NCBI GenBank assembly: GCA_002368155.1
Contig: AP018180.1
Coordinates: 7,062,561-7,126,560 of the forward strand
Origin: Nostoc carneum NIES-2107
Lineage (GTDB): Bacteria > Cyanobacteriota > Cyanobacteriia > Cyanobacteriales > Nostocaceae
DNA: 64,000 nt
Reading direction: 5' to 3'
Below the pieces are notes generated by a model that was not told the DNA's origin, did not search any database, and saw nothing but the letters and a program-made list of their open reading frames with translations. The translations under genes and the position numbers were made by a program. Positions 1-8,163 of this stretch are shown here, piece after piece. Every line of letters begins with the position of its first letter. Within the stretch, counting starts at the first letter, position 1.

Positions 1-1251
1 CACAATTGGGCAGCGTTCACCACCGATGACTTTGTGATACCACATCCAAGCTTCTGGGTTAATTGGTTCACCAACAGTCCCCAATAAACGTAACGAAGAT
101 AGGTTGCGTTTATTGGGATGATGTTCACCCATTTTAATAAAAGCGCGAATGGCTGTAGGTGCAGTATAAAAAATATTAACACCATACTTTTCAATTACAT
201 CCCAGAAACAGCCAGGATTAGAAGCACGGGGCGCACCTTCGTACATGAGAGTTGTAGCACCGTTGGAAAGCGGCCCATAAACAATGTAACTATGCCCCGT
301 AATCCAACCGACATCAGCAGTACACCAATATACATCTGTATCTTGTAAATCAAAGATCCATTTGGTGGTGATGTGGCTATATAAGTTGTATCCCGCCGTG
401 GTATGAACAACGCCCTTAGGTTTGCCAGTGCTACCAGAAGTGTAGAGAATAAATAGCAAATCTTCGCTATCCATTGGTTCAGCTGGACAATCGGCTGATA
501 CACCCTTTTGTAAATCATGCCACCAATGGTCACGTCCTGGCTCCATATGGGTTTTTTGGGCTGTACGTTGCACCACCAGCACATTTTTCACATTCGGGAC
601 AGCGTTATTAGCGATCGCCTTGTCTACTTGTTCCTTGAGGGGAACGATCGCATCTTTGCGCCAACCACCATCAGCAGTTACCACTAACTTCGCTTCCGCA
701 TCAATTAAGCGATCGCGCAAAGCCTCAGCACTGAAACCACCAAACACAACGCTGTGGGGTGCGCCAATTCTCGCACAAGCCAACATGGCGATCGCCGCCT
801 CTGGAATCATGGGCATATAAATCCCCACGCGATCGCCTTTTTGGATTCCCAGTTGTTTTAGTACATTAGCAAACTGGCAAACTTCTCGGTGTAATTGGGC
901 ATAGGTGAGAGTCCGCGAATCTCCTGGTTCACCTTCCCAAATCAGTGCAGCTTTATTTTTGCGCCAAGTCGTCAGGTGTCTGTCAAGACAGTTGTAAGAA
1001 ATATTAGTCTTACCACCAACAAACCATTTAGCAAAAGGTGGTTGCCAATCTAAGACTGTGTCCCATTTTTGGAACCAATGCAACTCACTTTCTGCCAATT
1101 CTGCCCAAAATTTTTGCGGATCGGCTTTAGCTTGATCGTAAAGAATTTGATAATCTGCCAGACTTTTGATATGTGCTTTTTGTGAAAATTCAGCAGTCGG
1201 ATGAAATAAGCGGTTCTCTTGTAGGATTGATTCTATAGTCGGTTGGGACAT
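1..1251 (-). CDS. acs: Acetyl-coenzyme A synthetase (partial, C-terminus beyond window)
   Basis: AMP-forming ligase that activates acetate with ATP and CoA to acetyl-CoA in the cytoplasm. Reading leftward from the ATG at 1251, the frame is open for 417 codons to the window edge. The translation carries the adenylate-forming core: the P-loop [10 protein letters not shown], then [27 protein letters not shown] and [12 protein letters not shown]. It is cut after GGERCPIV, just before the usual DTWWQTETG motif. About two thirds of a normal ~650-residue enzyme is present. The N-terminus ([18 protein letters not shown]) is typical of cyanobacterial Acs. It stands alone on its strand, with 340 bp to the next gene. 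The only uncertainty is the missing C-terminal domain with the acetylatable lysine. Confidence 0.95.
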   Translation of the reverse strand, partial: MSQPTIESILQENRLFHPTAEFSQKAHIKSLADYQILYDQAKADPQKFWAELAESELHWFQKWDTVLDWQPPFAKWFVGGKTNISYNCLDRHLTTWRKNKAALIWEGEPGDSRTLTYAQLHREVCQFANVLKQLGIQKGDRVGIYMPMIPEAAIAMLACARIGAPHSVVFGGFSAEALRDRLIDAEAKLVVTADGGWRKDAIVPLKEQVDKAIANNAVPNVKNVLVVQRTAQKTHMEPGRDHWWHDLQKGVSADCPAEPMDSEDLLFILYTSGSTGKPKGVVHTTAGYNLYSHITTKWIFDLQDTDVYWCTADVGWITGHSYIVYGPLSNGATTLMYEGAPRASNPGCFWDVIEKYGVNIFYTAPTAIRAFIKMGEHHPNKRNLSSLRLLGTVGEPINPEAWMWYHKVIGGERCPIV

Positions 1252-1591
1252 ATCTGTAATGAAATTGCGACTGACAACTATTCTGTACCGCAATTACTCA
1301 TAAGTATTTTGATTTTCGTTAAGAAATCGCTAAAGCGCCCTAGTAGTGCATCACACAAATGTTGATGTCTCAATCAATTCTTAGGTATCAAGTTGTTATC
1401 CGCTTGCTTCTTCACTCACAATTATTTTTTGATACAGATCTTAAACAGCCTCACTCTAGGCAGTTAAGTAAAGCTTGAGTATTATAAATTACAGAGGCTT
1501 AAAAAAATTGATAACGAACAGTGGTATATAAACAAAGCGGTAGTAGCGAAGCGAACTACCAAACTTTATCAATGAGTTTGTTCGCGTTTGA
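1252..1591. other. Intergenic region with a hairpin element
   Basis: No gene is seen in these 340 bases. The right part (about 1508-1574) is a nested inverted repeat. An outer ATTGATA/TATCAAT pair surrounds an inner GGTAGT (1539-1544) / ACTACC (1555-1560) stem whose loop contains AGCGAAGCGA, a motif common in dispersed cyanobacterial repeats. It should contain the divergent promoters for acs and the 1592 gene, but I could not assign boxes. Confidence 0.5.
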
Positions 1592-2239
1592 ATGTCATGG
1601 TCAACAATGGCAGTGGTTGATTCTACCTGTTCTCAGGGCAGCGAAACAATCGCCGTTATGAATAAACCAAACCACCAAGATGATGTAATTGTCCAACATG
1701 AGCGATCGCTGACTACTCTGAGTAGGGCAATTACCCATGCCCAAGGACGATTCACTTTAATTTTAGTACGCTGCAATTACGCAAGTTTACAAGAACAAAT
1801 ATTAGCAGAATTAAGACAGCGTTCTGGGTTAGAAATTTTAGCTATTAACCTACGAGCTTCATCCCATAGTCTTTATTCTACGATGACAGCCACAATTGGT
1901 TCTCCACATCCCAATGCTGTCATTGTATTTGGCATCGAATCACTGCAAAATGTCGATGATTTTTTAGTTTCCTTGAATCGCTTACGAGATGATTTTCTGC
2001 ACAATTTTCCCTTTCCTTTAGTGTTGTGGATTAACGATTTTGTGCAGCAAAAACTCATCAAATTAGCACCAGACTTTTATAGCTATGCACCTGTACCGAT
2101 TCGGTTTGCGATCGCTACCGAAGAATTATTTCCCTTTCTCCCACAAGAAGCAGAGGAAATATTCAGAAAAATCACATACCAATTATGTATGAATATGGGA
2201 CAAAATATGACACTAAACTGGCAGACAACGGAAAATTAA
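1592..2239 (+). CDS. N-terminal module of a STAND/TPR-type protein (short, possibly truncated)
   Basis: The 215-residue product resembles the N-terminal domain of long cyanobacterial NTPase-TPR proteins. It has the pattern FTLILVRCNYASLQEQIL, then AVIVFGIESLQNVDDFL, then NFPFPLVLWINDFVQQKL, LAPDFYSYA and a C-terminal FAIATEELFPFL. In the relatives I recall, this module precedes a large tetratricopeptide region. Here the frame stops about 30 residues after the module, and no TPR coding sequence follows before the convergent Uma2 gene. No Walker A motif (GxxxxGKT) is visible. The start at 1592 gives MSWSTMAVVD; internal ATGs at codons 6 and 23 are also possible. It is either a stand-alone module or the remnant of a longer gene. 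No function is assigned. Confidence 0.6.
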   Translation: MSWSTMAVVDSTCSQGSETIAVMNKPNHQDDVIVQHERSLTTLSRAITHAQGRFTLILVRCNYASLQEQILAELRQRSGLEILAINLRASSHSLYSTMTATIGSPHPNAVIVFGIESLQNVDDFLVSLNRLRDDFLHNFPFPLVLWINDFVQQKLIKLAPDFYSYAPVPIRFAIATEELFPFLPQEAEEIFRKITYQLCMNMGQNMTLNWQTTEN

Positions 2240-2300
2240 TCATAAAAATTAGATAGTAAATAATAGCATTGACCAGTTTATTGGCTGATTTTTGATGCTA

Positions 2301-2948
2301 TCAATAACTAGCTGAAAAAATCTGTGCAGCCGTGAGATTTAAATCTGGAAATGTTGGTGAAATTAAAGTGTCATCACCTCTAAATTGCTTACCACGATAT
2401 TCACCCTCATCACTTAAAGAGTAAATTGTGATTGTTGGTCGTTTGGGATCGCCGATCAACTCCTTACTACCCAAAGCTGCATAATCAACAATCCAATATT
2501 CTTGGATACCCATTTCTTCTCTTCGAGACGCTACGCGAACATAATCAGCAAACTTTTTATGATAATCATCTCTCCAGTTAGTACTAGTTACTTCAATTAC
2601 TAGGGGGATTGAATCTGGGTTACTAACAGTCGATACTTGTTTCCATAAAGGTTCATTTTTTAAGTTAGGAAAGTTTAGTATAAGAATATCTGGATAGTAA
2701 CCTGATTGTTTATTTTCTGGCTTTACGAGAACATTTTTACTGCTGATATCATAAGCAAGTTTAAGTTCTACTATTTTTAACAAAAGCATCCTTGCTAAAA
2801 ACATTATTATTTGTTCATGTGTTCCCAGTGGTTGTGGCATTTTAACAATCTCTCCATCGTACAACTCATAATGAATGTTTTCTGGTTGTGTTTCTAGAAA
2901 TTCTAAAAATTCATCAAATGTAAATAACTTTTGTAGAGATTGTGTCAT
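2301..2948 (-). CDS. Uma2 family (DUF820) PD-(D/E)XK endonuclease-like protein
   Basis: A 215-residue member of the Uma2/DUF820 family, which has a restriction-endonuclease fold and is expanded to many copies in filamentous cyanobacteria; its biological role is unknown. Visible motifs are YDGEIVKMPQP near the N-terminus, then YYPDILIL and PLVIEVTSTNWRDDY, which supply the PD...ExT catalytic pattern, and IQEYWIVDYAALG toward the end. Between FADY and EMGIQEYW there is an extra eight-residue stretch VRVASRRE, encoded by 2517-2540. It is absent from the usual family pattern (KxxDYxxxGIxEYWIVD) and matches a dispersed DNA repeat. The frame is kept, so the gene may still be functional. A broken small gene lies just upstream on the same strand. 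Confidence 0.85.
   Translation of the reverse strand: MTQSLQKLFTFDEFLEFLETQPENIHYELYDGEIVKMPQPLGTHEQIIMFLARMLLLKIVELKLAYDISSKNVLVKPENKQSGYYPDILILNFPNLKNEPLWKQVSTVSNPDSIPLVIEVTSTNWRDDYHKKFADYVRVASRREEMGIQEYWIVDYAALGSKELIGDPKRPTITIYSLSDEGEYRGKQFRGDDTLISPTFPDLNLTAAQIFSASY
2517..2540. repeat. Dispersed repeat unit inserted in frame within the Uma2 gene
   Basis: This 24-nt stretch contains CGAGACGCTACGCGAAC, which belongs to the CTTCTCT-CGAGACGCTACGC repeat type scattered in intergenic DNA of filamentous cyanobacteria. Here it encodes eight extra residues (VRVASRRE) in the Uma2 protein without shifting the frame. Confidence 0.55.
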
Positions 2949-3085
2949 GCTTTTTACCTTTTTTTAGTTCATCATCATTAGTGCGATCGCTTTTTCTAAA
3001 CACTCTAAAAGCATGGTTAAATAGGCTTTGTTGTGATAGCCTCAGGCTTCTGTTCTGAAGGCTTTTTTATGTATTACTCAGTTTG

Positions 3086-3298
3086 TTAACGTTGGTAAAT
3101 TTGTATTAACAAATGCAATGCTTCATTAACTGCTTCAGCATTAGGAAAAGCTTGAGCAACATCAGGATCTAACAATACCAAGTTAGTTCCTGCTTACTGT
3201 CGTTCTACATATTTTCCTCGAATACCACCTTTGAGTTGGGAAAAGCCATATTCAGAACGTAACTCATCTTCTGGTTTGTGTTTAGTTTCCTTCTTCAT
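3086..3298 (-). pseudogene. Small conserved antitoxin-like protein interrupted by one stop codon
   Basis: Reading leftward from the ATG at 3298 gives MKKETKHKPEDELRSEYGFS, then QLKGGIRGKYVERQ, then a TAA stop at 3194-3196 (codon 35). The same frame continues as AGTNLVLLDPDVAQAF and ends EALHLLIQIYQR before the TAA at 3086-3088. This matches the layout of short (~70-residue) cyanobacterial proteins of the GGVRGKYxxRYRAGTNLVLLDPDVAxxF type, often found near toxin-like genes. The continuous frame on both sides of the stop argues for a single recent nonsense mutation. It could alternatively yield a 34-residue peptide only. Confidence 0.7.
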
Positions 3299-3309
3299 AA
3301 ATGCGGATT

Positions 3310-3585
3310 TTAAAAATCTTCGTCATCAACAAAAAACTCGGCATCCTCATCTAATCGAGAATTACCGCGCCCATCAGCTAGTCCCCATAAAGGTTGCAGT
3401 ACAGCTATCCCAACTAAGCCGATACAAACACAAAAAGCCAGCACTAAACCAACTGGTATTTGAATTGATCGGAAGCTCAAAAACTTTAAAGATACTAAAG
3501 TAGCGTTTTGTACTGAGAGAATAGCGATCGCCATTACCCACACAGCTATAACTACAGATATCAGCAAATTAGCAATACTTTTCAT
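3310..3585 (-). CDS. LapA-domain (DUF1049) small membrane protein
   Basis: A 91-residue protein starting MKSIANLLISVVIAVWVMAI. It has two predicted membrane helices, residues ~5-25 and ~43-68, separated by SVQNATLVSLKFLSFRSIQIP. The Q-N-x-x-x-V-x-L-x-F-L pattern before the second helix is the LapA/DUF1049 signature. The tail is acidic (LDEDAEFFVDDEDF) and presumably cytoplasmic. E. coli LapA works in regulation of LPS synthesis, but the role in cyanobacteria is not known. The ATG at 3585 is preferred over one ten codons upstream because the hydrophobic helix then follows the start directly. It lies 84 bp downstream of the phosphohexomutase gene on the same strand and may be cotranscribed. Confidence 0.75.
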   Translation of the reverse strand: MKSIANLLISVVIAVWVMAIAILSVQNATLVSLKFLSFRSIQIPVGLVLAFCVCIGLVGIAVLQPLWGLADGRGNSRLDEDAEFFVDDEDF

Positions 3586-3669
3586 AACAAATTCAATAAA
3601 ACCAAAGCTAAACACAGACGAACACAGATAATGATCAGCATTCCTCTGCGTTTAAGGCGGTTAAAACTC

Positions 3670-5097
3670 TTATTCTAGTTTAGCGATCGCCCTTTCCATT
3701 GCTTGAGCGATTTGAGTCACCTTTTCTGGTGAGTTGGTTTCTAAATAAACGCGCACCAAGGGTTCTGTACCGGAGGGACGCAGCAATATCCAGCTACCTG
3801 CTTCTAAATACAGCTTAATTCCGTCTTTACGACCAACTTCTTTGACTTTAAATCCTGCTACCTCTGTGGGGGGATTTTTGGTAAAGGAATCGATGACAGC
3901 CGTTTTGTGAGCCTCGGTCAGGTGTAAGTCTAAGCGATGATTGTACAACGGGCCGTCAGCTGCTGTGATCGCTTCTTGAACTAATTGACTGAGGGGCTTA
4001 CCTTCGTAGGCGATCGCTTCTGCAACTAGCATATTGGCTAAAATGCCATCTTTTTCGGGAATATGCCCAATGATGCTTAAACCACCAGATTCTTCACCCC
4101 CAATTAATACGGTGGTTTCCCGCATTTTTTCCCCAATATATTTAAAGCCTACAGGAGTTTCATAAATTGGTAGCCCGTGTTTAGCTGCGAAATTATCCAA
4201 TAAATGAGTTGTGGCGACAGTGCGGACAATAGCGCCGCTTTTACCTTTATTTTTGATTAAATGACTGGCTAAAACTAACAGCACAGTGTTAGGAGTGAGA
4301 ACATTACCTTGTTCATCCACAATCCCAAAGCGATCGCTATCGCCATCGGTTGCTAAACCCACATCGGCTTGATCGGCGCGTACTGCTGCTACCAACTCAC
4401 CTAATTGTTCACCTTTCGGTTCTGGCATTCCACCACCAAACAGCACATCCCGCCAAGTGTGGAAAGTTTCTAACTCTACACCAGTTTGTTGCAAAACTTC
4501 ATCTAAGTAACCACGAGAGGTAGAATACAAAGCATCGTATTTTACCTTTAACTGGGCACTTTTGATTTTTTCTATATCAATTAAGGTGTAGAGAAATTGC
4601 AGATAATTGGGTTTCGGATCGAAAATAGAAATAGAATCCGATGGATTACTACTAGCCGGTGCATCTGATGCACTTTTTATATTTGCCACAATAGTATCAG
4701 TAATCTCTGGAGTGGCTGGGCCAGCATAGTCTGGGATATATTTTATCCCACAGTATGGTGCAGGATTATGGCTAGCAGTAAACATCAACGCCCCCGCCGA
4801 ATTTAGGTGACGGGCGTTGTAGGCAATTACTGGTGTGGGACAATCCCGATTTGTTACTTTTACCTTCCAACCCAAGTCAGCTAAGACTTGGGCGGCTGTC
4901 TGGGCAAACTGGTCAGCTAAAAATCGAGTATCGTAGGCAACAAGAACTGGTCTATTTTTGCTGTAGGCCTTTTCCAGATAGCTAGCGATCGCTCTTGTGA
5001 CTTTCCTCACATTGGGAAAAGTAAAGTCATCAGCAATAATTCCTCGCCAACCATCGGTGCCAAATTGAATTTTGCTGGATTTGCTACTAGCACTCAT
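3670..5097 (-). CDS. Phosphoglucomutase/phosphomannomutase family protein
   Basis: An alpha-D-phosphohexomutase that interconverts hexose 1- and 6-phosphates in the cytoplasm, feeding glycogen and nucleotide-sugar synthesis. Key sites are visible. The FGTDGWRG entry motif follows the start. The phosphoserine loop MFTASHNPAPYCGIKY places the catalytic Ser at residue 109. The Mg2+ loop ATDGDSDRFG, the sugar loop GGEESGGLS and the phosphate-binding loop RPSGTEPLVRVYLE also follow in order. With the start at 5097 (MSASSKSSKIQFGTDGWRG) the protein is 475 residues, normal for the family. An upstream in-frame ATG at 5190 would add 31 residues with no family counterpart. The gene is divergent from the nuclease at 5203. 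Substrate preference (glucose or mannose) cannot be read from the sequence. Confidence 0.92.
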   Translation of the reverse strand: MSASSKSSKIQFGTDGWRGIIADDFTFPNVRKVTRAIASYLEKAYSKNRPVLVAYDTRFLADQFAQTAAQVLADLGWKVKVTNRDCPTPVIAYNARHLNSAGALMFTASHNPAPYCGIKYIPDYAGPATPEITDTIVANIKSASDAPASSNPSDSISIFDPKPNYLQFLYTLIDIEKIKSAQLKVKYDALYSTSRGYLDEVLQQTGVELETFHTWRDVLFGGGMPEPKGEQLGELVAAVRADQADVGLATDGDSDRFGIVDEQGNVLTPNTVLLVLASHLIKNKGKSGAIVRTVATTHLLDNFAAKHGLPIYETPVGFKYIGEKMRETTVLIGGEESGGLSIIGHIPEKDGILANMLVAEAIAYEGKPLSQLVQEAITAADGPLYNHRLDLHLTEAHKTAVIDSFTKNPPTEVAGFKVKEVGRKDGIKLYLEAGSWILLRPSGTEPLVRVYLETNSPEKVTQIAQAMERAIAKLE

Positions 5098-5202
5098 GTT
5101 TGCCACAGTTTCCCTTGTAACTTCTGTACTATGGGAAGCTTCGCGCAAAGCTTGTGTAGCCGCAACTATCCCCATCGTTATTTTTCTCACTGCTTGTTTG
5201 CA

Positions 5203-6057
5203 ATGTCAATCCCTGATCGCCCTTTTGCCAGTTACCACCTTTGGTCTTTAGTTGCCCCAGCTACGGGACAAGAACGTTGGCATTGCCAGATGAGGCGAGG
5301 ATTTGTCAAAGCCCGTCAGCATGAACCGAAAGTGAAAGCACTGTTAGCCACGGCGACTGCACCCCAGAGGATTGGCATACTAGCCCAAAAGGGGGTTTAT
5401 GAATTTCATCATCATCGACATCTATTAAGCCAAACAGACGGTGTAGAAAAAGTTGCTCAGCTACTGAAATTAAGCCATTCCTCTGAAGAAGTGCAACAGC
5501 GGGTGCTGCAAATTTTGAAAAAATATCACAATGAGCCGTTGCTGTTGAATAAACGCATCATCCAATTAACACCTGGGGACGAAGGTTTTCCCAAACCGAT
5601 TTTAATTGACCAAGATGATTATTGCTTCCGGTTATATGCAGCAATGGATTGTGTATTTATTGACAGCGATCGCACTTTACATATTTTAGATTTTAAAACT
5701 GGCAAAGCTGCTTTTGACCAGCGACAAGCTTTAGTTTATCTGCTTGCTGCGCGTTATCTTTATCCTGAACAAGAAGCTGTTGCTTCATTTTATAATTTAG
5801 AGCTTTGCAAAAAATCTGACTTAATTCACATCACTCACCAAGAATTACTCTCCTTAGAATTTGAATTGGCGCATATAGCCCGCAAGCATCAGCAAGATTT
5901 GCAAAAATATCATCAACAAACCCAAGATTTCAGCAAAATTTTTCCCCCAAATCCTGGTTCTCACTGTCGATATTGTCCATTTCGCTCTATCTGTGATTTT
6001 GCTGATAATCCCAAGTTAAAGTCTCAATCTATGCCGATTTTAAGGGTGAATGGGTGA
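5203..6057 (+). CDS. PD-(D/E)XK nuclease with Cas4/AddB-type Fe-S cysteines
   Basis: A 284-residue RecB-family nuclease-like protein. The catalytic core shows D149 in AAMDCVF and the D163-F-K165 pair in ILDFKTGK, followed by the QALVYLLA helix (QhxxY motif). Three C-terminal cysteines in the pattern CX2CX5C (C255, C258, C264; HCRYCPFRSICDF), plus an N-terminal cysteine (C28 in ERWHCQM), match the split [4Fe-4S] ligand layout of Cas4 and AddB nucleases. This suggests ssDNA exonuclease or end-processing activity. No cas genes or helicase are adjacent, so a repair role is more likely than CRISPR adaptation. The start at 5203 (MSIPDRPFASYHLWSL) is chosen because the in-frame extension to 5065 is antisense to the phosphohexomutase N-terminus and unlike any domain. 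Confidence 0.8.
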   Translation: MSIPDRPFASYHLWSLVAPATGQERWHCQMRRGFVKARQHEPKVKALLATATAPQRIGILAQKGVYEFHHHRHLLSQTDGVEKVAQLLKLSHSSEEVQQRVLQILKKYHNEPLLLNKRIIQLTPGDEGFPKPILIDQDDYCFRLYAAMDCVFIDSDRTLHILDFKTGKAAFDQRQALVYLLAARYLYPEQEAVASFYNLELCKKSDLIHITHQELLSLEFELAHIARKHQQDLQKYHQQTQDFSKIFPPNPGSHCRYCPFRSICDFADNPKLKSQSMPILRVNG

Positions 6058-6115
6058 TTGGGGACTGGGGACTGGGGACTGGAGATTGGGGACTGGAGAT
6101 TGGGGACTGGGGGAA
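6054..6115. repeat. Heptanucleotide tandem repeat (GGGGACT type)
   Basis: A run of GGGGACT/GGAGATT/GGGGATT units with a 7-nt period starts right at the stop codon of the nuclease gene. It is the short tandemly repeated repetitive (STRR) type known from heterocystous cyanobacteria. Confidence 0.85.
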
Positions 6116-6156
6116 AAATAGACAAGAGGAATAAATTACTTTTGTTTTGTGATGAC

Positions 6157-6176
6157 AGACGCGATGAATCGCGTCT
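6157..6176. repeat. Dispersed palindrome AGACGCGAT-GA-ATCGCGTCT
   Basis: A 9-bp perfect inverted repeat separated by GA. The same element with an 11-bp stem occurs at 63930-63953, so this is a multi-copy hairpin in the genome. It lies beyond the 3' end of the transglutaminase gene, where it could act as a transcript end, but no T-run follows. Confidence 0.7.
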
Positions 6177-6185
6177 CTACAAGGT

Positions 6186-7871
6186 TTAGAAAGGTGGTAA
6201 TTCTTTAAGAATTGTAAACCGGATGTGATTAATTGCTAGGTCGCCAAGGGGGATATCTTCTTTGGTGAGACGTACGCCTTGACTGCTGATGGTTTCAAAA
6301 GAAACTCCCTTGCCAATTTCGATGTGATACCAGCATAAGCCCATGAAAAAGCGGGTGGGATAGGGGCCAGCATTACCGATATCATCAGGGTTAGATTCCA
6401 TTGGCAACCAACCGAAATTAGGAATGTAGAATTCTAACCACACATGGTTAAAATCTGGCTGCAGGGGTATACCTTGCAATTCTCCATTTGGCGGACATTT
6501 GTATCTACCGACTGTGCGACAGGGAATACCGTTCAAACGGCACAAAGCCAGCAATACGCCTACATATTCGCCACAGGAACCTACACCCCGTTCTAAAACC
6601 ACATCTGGCGTATCAATGTATGGTTTAATACCATACGATAATTCATCGTAAACATAATTACGGATACTATACATTTTTCGCAGCAGATTGGTTTCCGAAC
6701 CAACTGCATCGCGTGCAGCCCGGCGGACAATGCTAGTCTCCATTGCTAACTCATCATCATCTACCAAATAGCGGCTAGCAAATTCTGGGGCAAGTGGGGG
6801 AATATCTTCAACATCTTTGGGTGTAATACGATACTTAATGCCGCGCACTTCTAAAGTCGCTTTCCAGCCAAATATATGGCGTTCCCCAGGAGTGAGAGTA
6901 TCAAATTTAAATACTGCTATCCTTTGCCCATCAATAACTTCTTCTGTAAAGGGTAGCCCAATAGGTTCAACTTGTTTGACTTTTTGGCGTTCGGTTTCTG
7001 AGGGTAAAGCAATCCGCCATTCTAAGTCTGTGAGATATACCTCTTCTAAGGGGGCAATTTCCTCGGCATAGGACATTTCAATGAGGTAGCCATTAGAGAG
7101 GGCGTAACGTTTCTCTGGCTCGTAATGATAATAGAGGGGATGAATAAAAGTGCGATCGCGATATGTCAATTCGTGATTCGGATCGGCATTGGGATTATCC
7201 CGGATATAAGGTTCTTCTGAGGCGTAGGCGACATAAAGACTTTCTTTGCCTGTTTCGCTATCTTTATGTACCGCGATACCTGTGGGCGAGTCAAAGGGCG
7301 TGAGTACGCTAAATTGAATTTCCCCTGTTGCCCGATCCATAGAATAGACTGTTTGCTCGGTGCGATCGCTCACCCACAGAGTATCTTGACTAACTGTTAA
7401 ATTCTCTTGTCCTACACCTGGGGCATAAAATCTAGTAATTTCTTTACGGCTATCGGATTCATAAATCAAGATATAGCCTAACTTTTGGCAACTAATGTAG
7501 ACCGTGGATTCCCACACCGCAATACCCTCAGCCGGATAAGGCAATGTCACAAAATGCTCTAGTCCCAAAGCATTCATCTGGCAGCGATAAACACTATTAC
7601 CACGAGCCACCCACAGGGTATCTTCCCAGACTGCTATACCTGTGACATCAGTAAATTCCTTAACTTGATGAGGATTCAGGATTTTACTGTTGTCAGATAT
7701 GGGGTCAATCTCTAGTAGATGTCCCTTAATCGTATCAATAGCGATCAGTCTATCTTGAATAAAAGCAATGCCAGCTAGTGCGGCAGCAGTTAGCGGTCGA
7801 ATTGTTCTTTGACCAAACATCTGGCTAACGGTCATACTGGGGAGTGCAAAACTCATATTAAGCATATTCAT
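6186..7871 (-). CDS. Beta-propeller / transglutaminase-like cysteine protease domain protein
   Basis: A 561-residue protein with two parts. Residues ~20-240 are a repeat of short strands (IAVWEDTLWVARGNSVYR, GIAVWESTVYISC, SQDTLWVSDRTEQTVYSM) typical of an SMP-30/NHL-type propeller. The C-terminal half is a transglutaminase-like core with nucleophile Cys433 in GVGSCGEYVGVL, His476 in DFNHVWLEFY and the third position in GWLPMESNPDD, where Glu492 takes the place usually held by Asp. This fold usually hydrolyses peptide bonds or cross-links amines. No signal peptide is obvious, so the protein is probably cytoplasmic. It is divergent from the P-type ATPase with 292 bp between. The start is fairly secure (MNMLNMSF), though the ATG at codon 3 or 6 is possible. 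The substrate is unknown. Confidence 0.8.
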   Translation of the reverse strand: MNMLNMSFALPSMTVSQMFGQRTIRPLTAAALAGIAFIQDRLIAIDTIKGHLLEIDPISDNSKILNPHQVKEFTDVTGIAVWEDTLWVARGNSVYRCQMNALGLEHFVTLPYPAEGIAVWESTVYISCQKLGYILIYESDSRKEITRFYAPGVGQENLTVSQDTLWVSDRTEQTVYSMDRATGEIQFSVLTPFDSPTGIAVHKDSETGKESLYVAYASEEPYIRDNPNADPNHELTYRDRTFIHPLYYHYEPEKRYALSNGYLIEMSYAEEIAPLEEVYLTDLEWRIALPSETERQKVKQVEPIGLPFTEEVIDGQRIAVFKFDTLTPGERHIFGWKATLEVRGIKYRITPKDVEDIPPLAPEFASRYLVDDDELAMETSIVRRAARDAVGSETNLLRKMYSIRNYVYDELSYGIKPYIDTPDVVLERGVGSCGEYVGVLLALCRLNGIPCRTVGRYKCPPNGELQGIPLQPDFNHVWLEFYIPNFGWLPMESNPDDIGNAGPYPTRFFMGLCWYHIEIGKGVSFETISSQGVRLTKEDIPLGDLAINHIRFTILKELPPF

Positions 7872-8163
7872 TTAACCGTTTAGCACGCCTAGAATAAATT
7901 GTGGTACATCCAATGTGACCAAGTTTTCAGAGTGGTGCTGCTTACAATTATCAGTGCAATGTGTTCCAAAAAAACTCTGACTTAGGAAATAACACATAAA
8001 AATACCCATGAAGGATTAATCCTTCAGATGACAAATGTCAGGAATCACATCTAAACTGAACTGATACAAACTGGCGAGAGCCTTTATGTATCTTTAGCGG
8101 ATGGTTTTCCGACCATCACTAAATTATGATCGAATTTTGTAACCTTTTCCTGTAACTTACACG

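Noticed and set aside
195-584. 129-codon minus-strand frame at the left edge
   Set aside because: It lies in a different frame inside the acetyl-CoA synthetase gene, whose own frame is open and has clear family motifs.
5065-5202. Longer N-terminus for the Fe-S nuclease
   Set aside because: The extra 46 codons are antisense to the start of the phosphohexomutase and Cys/Ser/His-rich; the family start pattern fits the ATG at 5203.
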